Shown here piece after piece: positions 1 through 13,235 of a stretch of DNA of 64,000 bases. A program made the position numbers and the translations under genes. The notes beneath the pieces are model-generated. The model had not been told where the DNA came from, did not search any database, and was given only the letters and a program-made list of their open reading frames with translations. Origin of the DNA: Polytrichum commune (lineage: Eukaryota; Streptophyta; Polytrichopsida; Polytrichales; Polytrichaceae); assembly GCA_950295325.1 (NCBI GenBank), contig OX485803.1, positions 34,301,554 to 34,365,553 on the forward strand, given 5' to 3'. Within the stretch, counting starts at the first letter, position 1, and the number at the start of each line of letters is the position of its first letter.

Positions 1-479
1 TGCTAGTTGCTTATTCATGTGCAAGTGCTCTAATGATGTAAGCAAGCATGGTTTGGGCCCTCAAAAGAGTTACCCTTCCAACAAGTGGACGCTCCTCTTA
101 ATCCCACATGATTGAATCCAATATATGGTTTTAAATGGGCTCAACTTCATAGTAGCAATGCAAAATCTTAATTGGAATTGTGATGACCACCATTGGTGTC
201 ATTTGTGATAACCACTTGGAACTCATCAAACTATATGCATAACCTAAACCATACATAATGTACATTGTCATGCAGTTGAGGCTTCAATATGTCCTAATGT
301 TGGTTTTAGGTTCAAAGTTGGTTATAGGTATAAGTACCCTTTTTTTCTAACATAAGTTCAAACTTACAAGGACCAAGTGGTGGTTTTTATTTATAAGATC
401 CATTTAACAAGCCGACATTCTTTCAATTATGTTGAATTGGATTGCCTCCAACGTTGACACGTACCACTCCACTTACAAC

Positions 480-1850
480 AAGGTGTGAAAGCCATATATA
501 TTATTGTTTGTGTAATAGTACAAATTTATGATGACGCACATGGTAAAGTTATGTGTGGCATTGGTGTCAAAAAGGAAGCTCCCTTCCTCCTACACTACTA
601 GCATGTATAGTGATGAACTTGAGACATATTTGGACAAGATTAACATGGTTCTTCATGGTTATTTAACAAGTGGTCACTATTCTCCCTTATGTTGACGTCA
701 AGGTTTTGCTCTACAAATGAGAAGCATGATTACAAAATTCCCTCAACAACCTTTATGAGGTTTACATTTTTTCTAATCCCGATGTCAATATATCTAAGAC
801 CAAAATCATGATCTTTGCCCAAAACAAAGTGATACTAAACCAATGAGCATTTTACCTAGGTAAACGAAAACTTGTAAATTCCACTCATATAGTTACTTTG
901 AGCCATCAAGAAAAGGCAACAAAGATGGAATCTCCAATGGCAGCCTTCATGAAATCAATAATAGTTGGAGTCACATGTTGGAAACTTAAATTCCACCTAT
1001 TCATGTTGTTGATGGTTCCAACCTTCACATATGGTGCAGAGGTTTGGGGGAGGTGATTTGAAAAATTCTCATTGAAATCTTTTTAAGAAGTGCACGAAGA
1101 TACATATAAGGTGTCACGTCAAAGTACATTCGTCATCAACCATATATATATATATATATATATGGCTAAATTTGGAGAAGTTCTCATGGAATTATATGCC
1201 TATAATTCCATTATAATTCCATTGTTACTCTAGAGTTACTCTAGTTTCCAACAATGGCTTGCCCACTTACCCACCTCTTGATTAGTTTGTCGACCAACTT
1301 AGTTTCTCAACAACTAGCAGAAAATGATAATCATGTGGAAGACATCATGGGGTCTACCTCAATGGGAAATTCATGACATCCCAACGTCACCAAAAATCAT
1401 GTTTGATGCTCTCAAGGTGGCCCTCTTTTTGTAGAAGAGTGGGACTTTTTCTAGACTATTTTCACCTCATGGGAAAGAAACTAAATTATCTCCTTCTCAA
1501 AAACTTTCCCATTTGTGAATGTGAATAGTACTAGAAGCAACCATTGACACCACCCAATGTAAAACGATTGTTGTTTACTACACTTCAAATCATAGACTTG
1601 GCATTGAAATTGACCAGTGGTTGACTATCCCCAAAAATCACAACTTATGCCACCTTCGTTCTCACAATGTAGTTGAAAACAATAATGCTCCTTTTCAAGA
1701 TGAGAGAGTTAATTTTTCAAATTTTTTACGTTTTACATGTCGAGGGTTAGACAAGAGATCCACTTTTCTTGGCTTTCCAAGAATTTTGTACCAATCTAAC
1801 TCCCACCTAATTCCACCTACCTGTTTGAAACAATGAGACTTTAGAGCTCG
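480..1850 (+). pseudogene. LINE (non-LTR retrotransposon) reverse transcriptase relic
   Basis: Degenerate coding sequence readable only by jumping frames. Around 560-650 it reads like the end of the RT palm (GVK..., then DELETYLDKIN). At 735-850 it reads NSLNNLYEVYIFSNPDVNIS followed by KTKIMIF and AFYLGK, the usual LINE motif downstream of the catalytic YADD box. At about 1150-1310 it reads like the post-RT region (KFGEVLMELYA..., QQWLAHLPTS). At 1621-1720 it reads LTIPKNHNLCHLRSHNVVEN, resembling the C-terminal zf-RVT-like motif of plant LINEs. The YADD box itself is not recognisable and there are many stops, so the copy is dead. The family assignment rests on remembered motif order. An (AT)n run at about 1142-1163 interrupts it. 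Confidence 0.6.
1142..1163. repeat. (AT)n microsatellite
   Basis: About eleven AT dinucleotides in a row inside the LINE relic. Similar short AT runs lie at about 3173-3188 and 18428-18443. Confidence 0.9.
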
Positions 1851-4800
1851 GATTATACAAATGTTGTTGATATCTTGTCGGAATCTTCCTCAATTAAAGC
1901 AAATTAGGAGTTCATATAGCTTGGCTCGTGAAGAAATTTCCATTGGTCTATCGCCCAAACAACAAAATCCTACAATTGAGCATGGGATGCTCTATTGAAG
2001 TCCTTGGGTGCTATCTCCATGTTTACCTCTCATGCCTCCACTCCTAAGGTTGCCATGCCCCAAAGACCATCAATACCAATACGAAGCAACAATACTCCAC
2101 AAAGCCCACTCACTCCACACAATAATTGACACTCCTTCACACAACGTACCAAGGACTCTAGGCAAAACAAGAGCATAAGTTTCAACAAGACGTATAAAAC
2201 CCACACACAAGCACCTCCAACCGACATTCTCGAACTTCAACTCCACATGCTTCATGAACTCCAACTTGCTCGCCATCTAGAAGCTTCTTGAACAGACAAC
2301 ACAAAACTAATGAAAGGAAGAGCAGTCAGACATCCACACCCAACAGAAGAAACACAAACAAACTCACTCCACCACAACCGACTGCACATAATTCCCTAAA
2401 AACACACTCCCTATAAACACCAACATACTAAACCTAAAATCTACATGCTACAATTTTCACCACGAAGAAAACTCAAGAAAAATACATGGATACAACACAC
2501 ACAAGCTCGGCTACAAACAATCTTCATTCATTTGCACACCCAATACATGCACCAAAATTGCTTACAAAAGGGACACAACCCACTCCAATCTCAACACTCA
2601 AGCATCTGAAAACAACAAAACACAACACTCCACTCAACAACAACAATAGGGCTCCAAACTACAGAGGACCGACTCCAAAATTACAAGTGCCCATGACCTA
2701 GTGGAAGAGAAACCAATCACCAAATTGCCGTGGAACCTCTACACAATGTAATTGGAAGGTGGCACAAAACAACTCAACACACCTCAAACCTACCCTCTAG
2801 TGTCTACGCAAGGAGGATATTTCTCACATAGACTTACACAAATTCAAGACCACCGCCATCATGAGCAATGACACAACAATGTATTCCTCACCATGCCGTG
2901 AGGAATACATACCGTGCGTACCATACCGTGCAAAAGCAAATACCAAAATTTTACAAAGCAACCAACACTCAAAGTACACACCTCTTGTGAGTGGCGAGGA
3001 ATGCAAAATATTTAATAATAGGCCCACTCGTATCTTATAGTTATTGTATTTTGGCCTAAAGAATGACACTTTTAGGGTTCAGTGTTAAGAAGGATGGGGA
3101 TGATAAACAACATGAATGCTAGATTGTGAGCAACGAACAATGAGAAGAAAAAAATAGGTACACGACTATGGGCATATATATATATATAGACACAATTTAC
3201 ATAGTTGTATTGCATGCCCTATGATAATGGAATGGAAAAAGTTGAAGTGAAGATAATGATTATCATTGACATTCATGATATGAATAGTTTTTTAATAAAA
3301 AAACATGTTGCAAAGGATACTTTATTTTAATTTTGTAATAGGTTGATAATACAACACAAATAAAGAAATTGCAAAGAATATAGAGTTGAACACAAAACAT
3401 GTGTAACTTCAATGTATAGCAAAAGTGACTTTTTATTAATAATAAAACCAATAATAAACCTTCTGTTATATCTAGTTTAGGGAATCCAAAATCTTGCGAT
3501 CATAATATCTAGTTTTTTTTATGGGTTGGACTTGCTAATAATTTTGCATCTTCAAAAAAAGGCCGCCAAAGTCGTCGCCATTGTGGTATCACATTGTTGG
3601 CATGTGACAACATAGGTGTCTTACTAATTATTGATATCTCTATAATACTTTTAAAACAATACATATAGAATATGCTTCAAGTGAAAATTATGATATCAAA
3701 GTTATGAAGCATTTGAGCAAGAGAAACAAATATCATGTACTCACAAACTGGATAGTTGGCTTCGCGATTAAAATTTGGAGAATCATCCAAATTTTCAGAA
3801 TTGGTCTCTTTGTCAATAATTACGGGGTTTTGTATAATCAAAGGTTTCAAGACATATTCAATAACATCTTTGTCACCTTCCAATGCCAAGAGGGGTTGTT
3901 GCAAAATGCGGCAAGCATGTATAGAGGGTCTTATCACAAGTGATAATACACAATTATCAAGAGAACAATAAATGAGAGCATTTTAGATGGTATTGAAGTT
4001 ATATTCCAAAACAACCTTGAAGAAAAAACATCTTGGTTTATACTTGTGGATACAATGAGGTTTCTAGCAATGCCTTCAGGTTTTGACAAAGCATCAATCA
4101 AAACTTGGAAGAACAATGAATGTTTCTTTCATGAAAGGATTGGCCAAACGAAGTGGGTTCACACAAATCCAAGGTTCATGACCAACATTTGAAATTATAA
4201 TTAAAAAATAAGAAGATAATTATTTTATCCGCTTTGGATCTTCATGGTAAAAGATTAACAAAGCACCATCGTCATAAAGAAAATGCATACAAAATAAAAA
4301 TATCATAAGATGAAATTGATTAGAATTTGCATTTCAAAAAGGTTTTGAAAAAGCATGTATTGAGATTCCAAGTATATCAAACCATTCTATAGTATTTGCA
4401 ATACCCAAATCAACTGATGGTGTTGCTTTTTGAACACCTTAGTAGTAGAATGTGTGATTTGTACCAACCTTGATAATATAAATACAACTCATGTGAGTTC
4501 AACATATTTTAGAGCAACAAAGTAAAAACATATAAATATAAATTGAAAAAATCAACAAAAAGTTTGATTGATAGGTCTAAATATAATTTGAAAGAATCCA
4601 TACAAACATTACCTTTGTAAAAATTGATATTATGCAAAGATGGATGCTAAGTTTTGGTTTTTCTTTGACATCCAATGTATTCAAAATTAAGTCATTGAAA
4701 ATGAGCTCAAAATGAATCTTTATCAAAATAACATTATGTAATTTGAGAAGCTTTAGTCTTCATTCTTGAAAAGAAGATTGGCTTTAAAATGATAGAAAAA

Positions 4801-7588
4801 ATGTGATTGGTATCGGATGGAGTTGCAAGCTTAAGGACCTTAGGCTTCTTGCCAAAAGGTCATTACTCAAGTTGTCAGTGTCTTTAGACTGTTCACGCAC
4901 TTGTGTATTATTTTCCTCTTTCCGCTTGTAGGTTTTATAGATGATCATTTTTCTTTTAATGTAGCTGGAACAAATATGGATTCGAGACAATTAGGCAATT
5001 CTCATTAAGGCAATCCAAATACAATTCATATTCATGCCAATGGACCTCATCCCAATTCTTACATATTTCAAGAGTGAATATAAAACTCCCCGATTGCACA
5101 TCTTTGATACCATAATAAAAAAGGGAATGTCTTGTCCAAAAGATTGAGAGGAAATAGTGTACTTTTTATTTATACGTTAAAAGAATTTTTTTGATATCAA
5201 AGCTAAAAATATTCTTAAAATGAAACAAAATAAAGTGAGTACATATAAACAACTCATCTCATAATTTCAAATCCATTATTTTACTTATCAAAAGTCATGT
5301 TTCTCATAATGTCATCATTTAACTTCAACATTTTGAGTTTTTTTTTTCCAAACAAGGCATTTTCCAAGACTGAATGTAATCAACAAAATTTGAAAAATAT
5401 TTTGGTGCATTTGGGATGACCTTGATGGTGATGTTAATTTCATAATTATTAAGCGCAAGAGATTATTTAGCCAATTTTTGTATTAATTTTTTAGCAATAA
5501 ACATACTAAAGAAACATGATATGCAAATATAAATTACAAAATTTTGAAATGCTAAAATTTAATTTCACATGTGTTGCATGCAATGTTGCATCCATAAACT
5601 TGGTGACCTCTTTAAAATACATTTCATGTTCTGAAGTCAGCTTAATTTTTTTCCACGTCTCTTGCCTCGGAAATCTCCCACTAACAAATCAAAAACAACA
5701 TTGTTTCAATACAACAATATCATAGAACATACGAAACTCATGAAATAATGAAAATCTAGAAACTGGTAAAAACGTCTATACCGTTGCAATTGTTTTTGTG
5801 TCACATTTTTTGTAGTGTTTAGGTGCGAACAAGTTTTTAAAGCTTTCAATAGACAAACCTTTAATAACTTGCACACGATACAATTGATAAAAAAACTTTG
5901 CCTTTACATATGAATGAACTGAAACAAACAACATAAATTCAATAAGAAATATAAATAAATAAAATATATTTAAATAAAAAAGTACATGTTTAGATGGTGT
6001 AATGAACTAAGTACCACACTAATATTCAGGGATAGATACGACAAAGTGGATACTACTAAATATGAAATTTTTCCTTTTGAAAATGAATCTTGTCAATAAT
6101 TGACCTTCAAGTTAGCAAACAATAATTTCTATTTCAAACCTAGAACATCTAACCAAAAACTTTTTTGAGGTCTTCATTTTTTTTTAAACAAAATTATCAA
6201 ATTCTTCATTTGTTGTTTACCACTAAATACTCCGAAATCCTATTAACTTTGATGTGACATTTTGAGTTTCCATATGTTTGTTGCTTAATGAGATATAATT
6301 TACTGCACTTCCAACTTTGTACCCGTGAATAATTCATTGCTCCTATCTCATGATATTTCATTTTAAAGTATGCTATACCAACATCATTCAAACCAAACAA
6401 CGTAAGATAATATATAACGTTGACTTTAGAGATAGTTAAAACAAAAGCTTCTTAATTAATGATTTTGAATCAAACATATGATCAATCAAAATTTCATATG
6501 AAAAAATATTACATGAGTTCCAATGAATCATTTTGCTTGTAGCTATTGCAAGCCAAGTGTTGTGACCAAGCCTTGGTTTTCTTCTTTTAAAAAATGACAA
6601 CTTTCAAAACATGTAACTATCAATCTATTAAAATCACCTAATAACAAAAATAATGTTTGAAATACATAAAGTTGAAAAATATTTTATCAAAACATTAAAT
6701 AATATGAAAATATTTTATAAAAATAAGATGTGGATTGAACAATAATGACCATGGTCCAATTTATTTCAAATTTTTCATCTTAAGTTATTATAGGCCTTTG
6801 AAGTTCCCTAATCAAAAGTTGACTTACAAAATGAATAATTCTAGTGGATTATAAATCTAAAGCCATACAAAAACAAATTGGACTCTTCGGATTTATCAAA
6901 ACTTGAGATTAATGCTTAGAATCACATAATAATGATGATGTGTTTATATGATTGACATCTATACACAAAATAAAATTTGAACTTCATCCAAGTTAGTTTG
7001 AATTAACATATTATTTTAAAACGACATCAATTACCACGGAATTGGCGGCATTGCTAATACCCTCATATACTCTCACAATGCTTATCAAAAGCATGGCAAT
7101 GTCTGAGCTTCTATCATGTAACATTTCTTCATTTCGTACGAGAAAAGTATTGGGATGCTTTTAATACCCCGATTGCTCTCTTTAAGATTTTTAGAGAATC
7201 TCACGAGGGAATTGTCGGTGCTATCAAAACATTTTTTCAGTTGCAGTTCTTAGGTTCTTAATATTCTATTTATAGGATATAGGTTTTTTCATTAATACTT
7301 TGGAGTTCTCTTTAAATTGTTGCAGATTCCTATCAGTTGAAAACCCAAACTTGTTGTTATAATTGAAATGATTTTTTCTATCATTATGAGTATGCTTGAA
7401 ACATAAGAAATTCAATTTGACTACTTACGCGTAAATTGTCTTCGACTTCAGCTACTTTGTTGTCGTCTTGGGTGTTGTTTTCAACTTTTAAACATCCTAC
7501 TATATTTGGTTAATTTTTTTTTTCTTGAACTTCATATTTTTCCCCTGGCTCAAACCCTCTTTTGTGAAAACTTAAACTCATTCACGGC
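1851..7588. other. AT-rich spacer, no supported gene
   Basis: Strongly AT-rich from about 3.1 kb onward. The short open frames here (all under 90 codons) have no recognisable motif or shared codon pattern. The 2.0-2.7 kb part is A/C-rich on the plus strand and therefore open by composition. I see nothing functional. Confidence 0.6.
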
Positions 7589-7775
7589 GGAAAATGAAGT
7601 GCCAAACGTGAACTTCAAGGGTTTTGGAACGTATACTGCTGAAGCAAATTGGAATGCGGTCATGAGAATATGATGAAGGTGACCCAAGGATGCCAATGGC
7701 GGGTTGTGAGCACATTTATCTTTTCCAATGGTTATAGAGCCTACATAGGGTGACTCACAAATATATTACATAAAT
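7589..7775 (+). pseudogene. Fragment of Mutator/SWIM-type transposase family
   Basis: A short plus-strand stretch reads AENEVPNVNFKGF, then TAEANWNAV, then a frameshifted DP..PMAGCE and a tail like SLHRVTHKYI. The same block occurs on the minus strand at 21105-20900 (KVSHMNFKCFMADNA, ANWNAL, NDDPSLPM) and at 33850-33700 (ENGVAHMNFKGFMVDKA, DWNVVW, GDPTVPI). The FMADxAxANWNAV pattern is like the region around the second catalytic aspartate of MULE-type transposases. Only this short segment is present and it carries stops, so it is a relic. Confidence 0.45.
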
Positions 7776-9949
7776 TAATTACATTGTAGATTCCATTTGA
7801 GGGGAGATTGTTTCTATAATAAATGAAATGATGATTGAGTATATATTGATATTAATGAACAATCAATAATGAGTAGAGGAAAAACCATAGTCTATGAGGT
7901 TCAGCCAAGGAAGGGAAATTATGAATTGTAGCGAGTTGTTCATTGTCATTTTTGGAGTTGAAGGGGCGAAGAATAGGAAACATAGCTTGGCCATTGGTAG
8001 TTGAAGAGATAAAGTTTATGTACTAGTTGCAACGTGGTAGCATGTAAATAGTAAGGATAGACCGGGTGTTGGGGAAGACATACACAACTTGTGTGCAAGA
8101 TGGGGGTGGTTCAACCTTGACCATAGCCATGATGAAAGTTCTAAGTAAGGAAATAAAATGTAACTCTTTGAGACTAAGTAAAGGAACATTAATTGAAAGG
8201 AACATCACAATTTGAAATGGAATAAATTCTTCAAAGGTATAAATGTTAGCTACTGAATTTGATGATGAATACCTTGGATTAAGCCATAACGAAGTTAAGG
8301 TGTCATGAGATGGTTCCAAAGAATTCTCCAAGAATATGGCTTGGATCATCGTCATAACTAAACATTATCTAAGTAATTTGGGACCTCTTGCAAATTGTAA
8401 GTAAAATCATCTAAAAGTCAAGGAATTAATAATTGTTTTGGCACTTATCAAACATGCCATGGACAATAGTTTTGGAAACTTACACGTCGTTGTCCTTCAA
8501 TTGATCCAAGTAAGGACAATGGTTAATAAACTCACCAACCTGCATGATTTGTTCTACAATATTTCATGATGCATTCAATCATAATATAATTAAAGAAAGA
8601 TTATGGTTCATATCAGGTCGTCCTTCGCCTTGATAGTATGATGTTATTGGCACTCAAAAGTCAGTTGATGAGTTGTGACTCCCTGCATTGAAATCCATGA
8701 TATAGCAAGTAAGTAATACTGGACTATGGTTGATTGCAAGGGAGAAACTGCGTAATTGCATGTACTGCACTAAGTGACCTTTAAATACCATCCCTCAATC
8801 TCACTTTAACCCATAAAATACATGAAGCAGGGTCTAACATAGATTTGGTGTGCAACCCTACATAAAACTCATTACGACTTATCAATTTCCTTAAGAATGA
8901 AATTTAAATCCACAAACTGACAATTATTTGGCCTTCCATGTGTTGTTTTGTTAGATTGAACCCAATTCATAAGCATGTCTACAAAACTCTCAATACAAGT
9001 CCTAATCCTTACCTCCAAAAAATATTACCATGAAGGCATCCATATCATACTTGGGACTTAGAACATGAGACCCCATGTGACTTGACACCAAATTCCCTAG
9101 TTTCAAAACTATAGCCATATATAGGCAAAACATGTTCGCTCTCATGTCACATTATGAGGTACATTGTCCTTTTATTTATTTAGAGCTAACCTTTCACAAT
9201 TTGCAGTTACATAAATTTGATCTATTCAGGGCATCGCCAGTGGATCTAGGTAAAGCTCACTGCAAACCAAAACCTATCTTTTGACAGACCTAAAATTAGA
9301 AATTGAAATTACCATCATTAGAAGCACACCTAAATAAACGTGAGATATTTCTCAAGAAAAAAGAATTGTAAAAATTTGACGTAGGTGAAATCCCTCATTG
9401 AAAACACCACATTTTCAAAATTTAGAGGGAGTGCACCAAATCTTGCTTAAAAATGGAAAGATCCTCCCACACTCCCTCCAAATTTCTGATTGTAAACATA
9501 AGCATAATGCCCTCATAAGCATTGTAAACACGCTAGATTTGTGGGCAGAGTCGGTCCCAATCCTCTCCAACTTGTTACATGCTGTGGTGTGTAGGTCTTC
9601 CTTTATTTGTTTGAGGTATTTTCTATTGATGGGTTATTCGCCTGACGTCTTGAACAATAACCGGTTAATTCTTAAACGCAACCAGTTCATCTGTTCCTAG
9701 CAATGTCTGGGGAGCAGTGTCTGAAAAGTTTTTGAAGTTATTGAGATTAATTGCCTACGTCTTTAAAAGGGCATAGGCTATTTCCCTCATAACATAGATT
9801 GCATCCTACAATATCAAATTTTTGTAAGTTGAAAACCTTTTGAGTTTTTAAGTTACCCACCAATTGCCTTCAAAACTAATTTTTAGTAGGTCAAAATCCT
9901 TCATATCTTTTAATGTTGTAGGCTTTAAATTCAAAATTTGAGTACTAAG
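7776..9949. other. Spacer, no supported gene
   Basis: The longest open frame here is 110 codons on the minus strand (8355-8023). It has no recognisable domain and no promoter or codon evidence, so I do not call it a gene. Confidence 0.55.
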
Positions 9950-10040
9950 TGGTATCCTTGGCAGGAATTGAACCTGGCTAAGCCCTTCACCACGTTTGAA
10001 GGCCAAGGATTAACCAACTCTAGCAAAAACCTCGCACACA
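9950..10040 (-). other. tRNA-like sequence (tRNA relic or SINE head)
   Basis: Read on the minus strand, the segment has a good Pol III B-box (GGTTCAATTCC, 10 of 11 to the GGTTCGANNCC consensus). It also has an A-box-like GCTAGAGTTGG about 50 bases upstream and an AAGGATACCA-like 3' end. Acceptor and T-stem pairing is imperfect and I cannot assign an anticodon, so this is not a functional tRNA call. It could be the head of a SINE or a chance match. Confidence 0.3.
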
Positions 10041-10049
10041 CACAAACAG

Positions 10050-10260
10050 AGTTCAAATCGCTCACAGAGTTCAAATCGCTGACCTCGCACACACACACAC
10101 ACACACATAGAGTTGCTTGATCTGCGACACTTGAATTTCAACGTTGCTTGCGCAAGAGATTGAGAGAGTTGCTTGATCTGCGAGACTGCGACACTTGAAT
10201 TTCAACACAGCGAGCAAGCGAGAGAGAGAGAGAGATGCTTCACACAGAGAGAGGAGCTGA
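10050..10260. repeat. Simple-sequence and short tandem repeats
   Basis: Contains a doubled GAGTTCAAATCGCT unit, a (CA)n run at about 10089-10108, a doubled block beginning GAGTTGCTTGATCTGCGA, and a (GA)n run near 10210-10234. Confidence 0.8.
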
Positions 10261-10608
10261 TGAGAGAGGAGTTGTGATGAATGGTATTTGTAAAGATTGG
10301 CGGGAAGGGAGTTAGGGCTATTATTGATATCCGTCTATGTGCCACCCAAGAGCCCCGAGTATTAGCCTAAAGATATGTACCTAGGTCAACTAATTTCCCA
10401 ATTTGAAGAAGGATGAATGGCTAAAATCCTCTCTTTTAAAAACTTTGTAGGCAAAATTTCCTACATGTTTTTTATCACATAGGTTGATATCTTATGTTTT
10501 TAAATTGTCCATAGGCTCTTTGTCCTACACTTTCAAAATTTTATAGGCTAAGTCACAAATTTTGTAGGCTGCATTTACACTAGCCTTAGGCTCTTGGCGG
10601 ACTATGCT

Positions 10609-10821
10609 GGGGAGACCCAACGGTTAGTTATAGATGAACCAGTTGGGTTTGAGAAATAACTGGTTGAAATTGGAGACTTAAAGAGAATTACTGGTCATTT
10701 TAGAGGAATCTATAAAAGAATATACCTAAAATGAATGAAGCAAAACTGGAAGATGTCAACATGTAATTAGCTGGATTTAAAATCACTAGGATCTTGGCCA
10801 ACTATGCCCAGAAACATCCTG
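10609..10821 (+). repeat. Dispersed ~215-270-bp repeat (ACCGG family), copy 1
   Basis: Begins GGGGAGACCCAACGGTTAG and ends near GCCCAGAAACATCC. It shares almost every 10-20 base block, in order, with the copies at 11807, 23431 and 23817: the AACCGGTTGA-like internal repeats, CATTTTAGAGGAATCTATA, AGATGTCAACATGTAA and CACTAGGATCTT. Short inverted termini (GGGGAGA and TCTCCC in the better copies) suggest a MITE, but I could not fix a target-site duplication. Confidence 0.6.
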
Positions 10822-11806
10822 GGCATTGGTTCCTAGCGCTCAATTCTCCCTCCATGTTCATTACGATAGATGATGCAAAACCAACGACCCATCTTAAAAC
10901 CAACATCCCAAAATCTTGCACAAAGAACAACTTACACGTTGACTTTGGAATGTCCATCACCTCAACATCATTTGTCAATAAAACTCGAACCCTTATAGAA
11001 TTCGCATCACAATATTATTCAACCCAGTGGATAGTCGGATGGGGTTGGGAATATGTCGTGTAAGGTGCTAGAATTATACCTTATGGATGATTATTTAAAT
11101 ATAGATGCAACATGATAAACTCATGTGATGCATTGTCATTGGATATGATTAGACTAGAACGGTTGATAATAGCTAAATAATGCTACATTAGGGTAGTTAA
11201 GAAAACCATACTTTGATGCAGTAGAATCCTTTTTCAATTGTTACTAATAGTTGCATAAACTTTTTAGACATTATAATAGTGTCTTCTTTCTTAGCACTTG
11301 ACAGATGAACACCATCTACTCATCATACATATATAGAGAGACGCATTATTATGTTGATGACATAACATTACTTAGATGATGAGTTGGGTTCAATTGCATT
11401 GACTTCAAGTTCAGTCTAAAGCGATGAAAGGTTGGCATCCGGAGTCTTTATTCTTAAATCTACTGCTGGACCAATGAACACAACTCATCACTGGAGTAAT
11501 GTTATGAAGAGCGTGCAATTTGTGAGTTGAAATTGCCACAAACTCAATGATGACTTACACCTAGGTTTCCCTTGCTTTCATGCAGATGCTATGAAATTTC
11601 CATACTGTCGGAATTGACTATCAAATGCTTCATATTTTTTAAATGCCAAACTATATTTTCCGCATGGGTTGTCTTCAGTCTTTAGCAATGCAAGGCTGCT
11701 ACAAGTACACTGACATTGTATCAAGTTTGATTGCTTAATATTCAACAGCCGAAGCAGGAACCACTGGACTCTTACTAAATAAATAACTAAATAACCAACC
11801 TATGAT

Positions 11807-12022
11807 GGGGGACAAAGAACCGGCAGTTAGTTACAGATGAACCGGTTGAGTTTGAGAAATAACCGGTGGAGGTTCAAGACTTCAGGAGAATTACCGATCA
11901 CTTTAGAGGAATTTATGGAATATACCTCAAATTAATTTATAAAAACCGAAGGATGTCAACATGTAACCGGTTGGACTTGTAAACACTAGGATCTTATTCG
12001 ATTATGTCCAAAAAATCTCCCT
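11807..12022 (+). repeat. ACCGG-family dispersed repeat, copy 2
   Basis: Same block order as copy 1. It starts GGGGGACAAAGAACCGGCAG and ends CCAAAAAATCTCCCT. Together with copies 3 and 4 it supports GGGGAGA/TCTCCC-like ends. It is in the same orientation as the other three. Confidence 0.6.
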
Positions 12023-12966
12023 AATCACTGTAACCAATGTTGGGCAATCTGACGTAAATTTGAGTCCGTTGGCCCTACCCTGCTCAAGAATCCTCTTGGT
12101 GCAAGGTGGGGTTAACTGCCTGCCTTGTGGTGGGTGGGCTCTTGGCTTCCTACCTACTTAGTTTTTTTTTTGAATAATTTTTGGGTCAAGTAAAGAAAAT
12201 ATTTCATAGCGTTAATTGAACCACCAACCACTTCATTCGGAAATGGTACCTCTCCACTATCACATGGTAGTTTAGGGTCATCTTGGACCACACTCTTATT
12301 TACAATACACTCAGATAGAATTGGTTGTTCAAATGCCCTAAGTTCCCATTATTGACCAAAAAGTGTTTGCCTCTAATTACATGCTCTACTAAAACTATCA
12401 CAAAGAAGTGCTAGATCATGACTACACGTTGTACACCAAAAGGCAACACAAAGGGGGGCCAAATCGGGTACCATTATTCTAGAGGGGAGTAGTCTCATCA
12501 TATGTCCCACACGTTCATTGCATATGAGCTTTATAAATTGTGGGTCTCATGATCAAAATGTTAGAATACATGGGGCTTTAAATAGAAATAATTGGACTAA
12601 GATTCTCTTTGGTCAAAGATTTGGAGGTACCAATAGTTGGTTCTCTTGTAGAGAAGTTGAAAGTTGGGCTACAACGAACCCAAGTCATTCCAGCCTTGGA
12701 GGATTTTTGGGACCCCACCAATGAAAGGGCTTTATGGTTTGCCAATAGAATTACAGTGGTTTGACATGATGCATGAATCAAGCTTGTAAGCTAAACTTGA
12801 CATTGTTCCATTGAAGACCGTTATATGGAGAAGCAATGAACATACTCTTATAACGTTGTTTAGGGAGTTTCATAGGTAACATAACTCTATGTGTATTTCA
12901 AGACATGAAATCTAGGTGTATGTAGGTGAGAGGTTCACGATGTCAATGAAGGGAGCCTGACAAAAG
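12023..12966. other. Spacer, no supported gene
   Basis: The overlapping 67-68-codon frames on both strands at 12518-12781 have no recognisable motif. Nothing else is seen. Confidence 0.5.
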
Positions 12967-13235
12967 CTCGGGGGGTTCACTGGCGAAAATCGTAGAACAA
13001 CATGCGATAAAAATTAGGGTCTAATATATTCATTGTAGATAAATTTTGTAGAAAACTTACATATAATATAGGGGGTTTTAAAATAGTGAAAAAGAATTAC
13101 ATGTAAAATACCATCACACCTTTATTTTGAAAAATACCATACCTTATAATATTTTCTGCAAGATAAATAGCCTCCCAACAAATAGGTCCCGAACGCATGT
13201 GTATGCAAAATATAAGAGGGAGTGAACCCCCCGAA
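12967..13235. mobile_element. MITE family A, copy 1 (8-bp TSD GACAAAAG)
   Basis: A 269-bp element. Left end CTCGGGGGGTTCAC; right end GTGAACCCCCCGAA, an inverted copy. It is flanked by GACAAAAG at 12959-12966 and 13236-13243. Its interior matches the copies at 15418 and 29049 along the whole length, for example ATATATTCATTGTAGAT and AATAGGTCCCGAACGC. There is no coding capacity. The 8-bp duplication is compatible with a hAT-driven non-autonomous element. The superfamily is inference. Confidence 0.85.
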
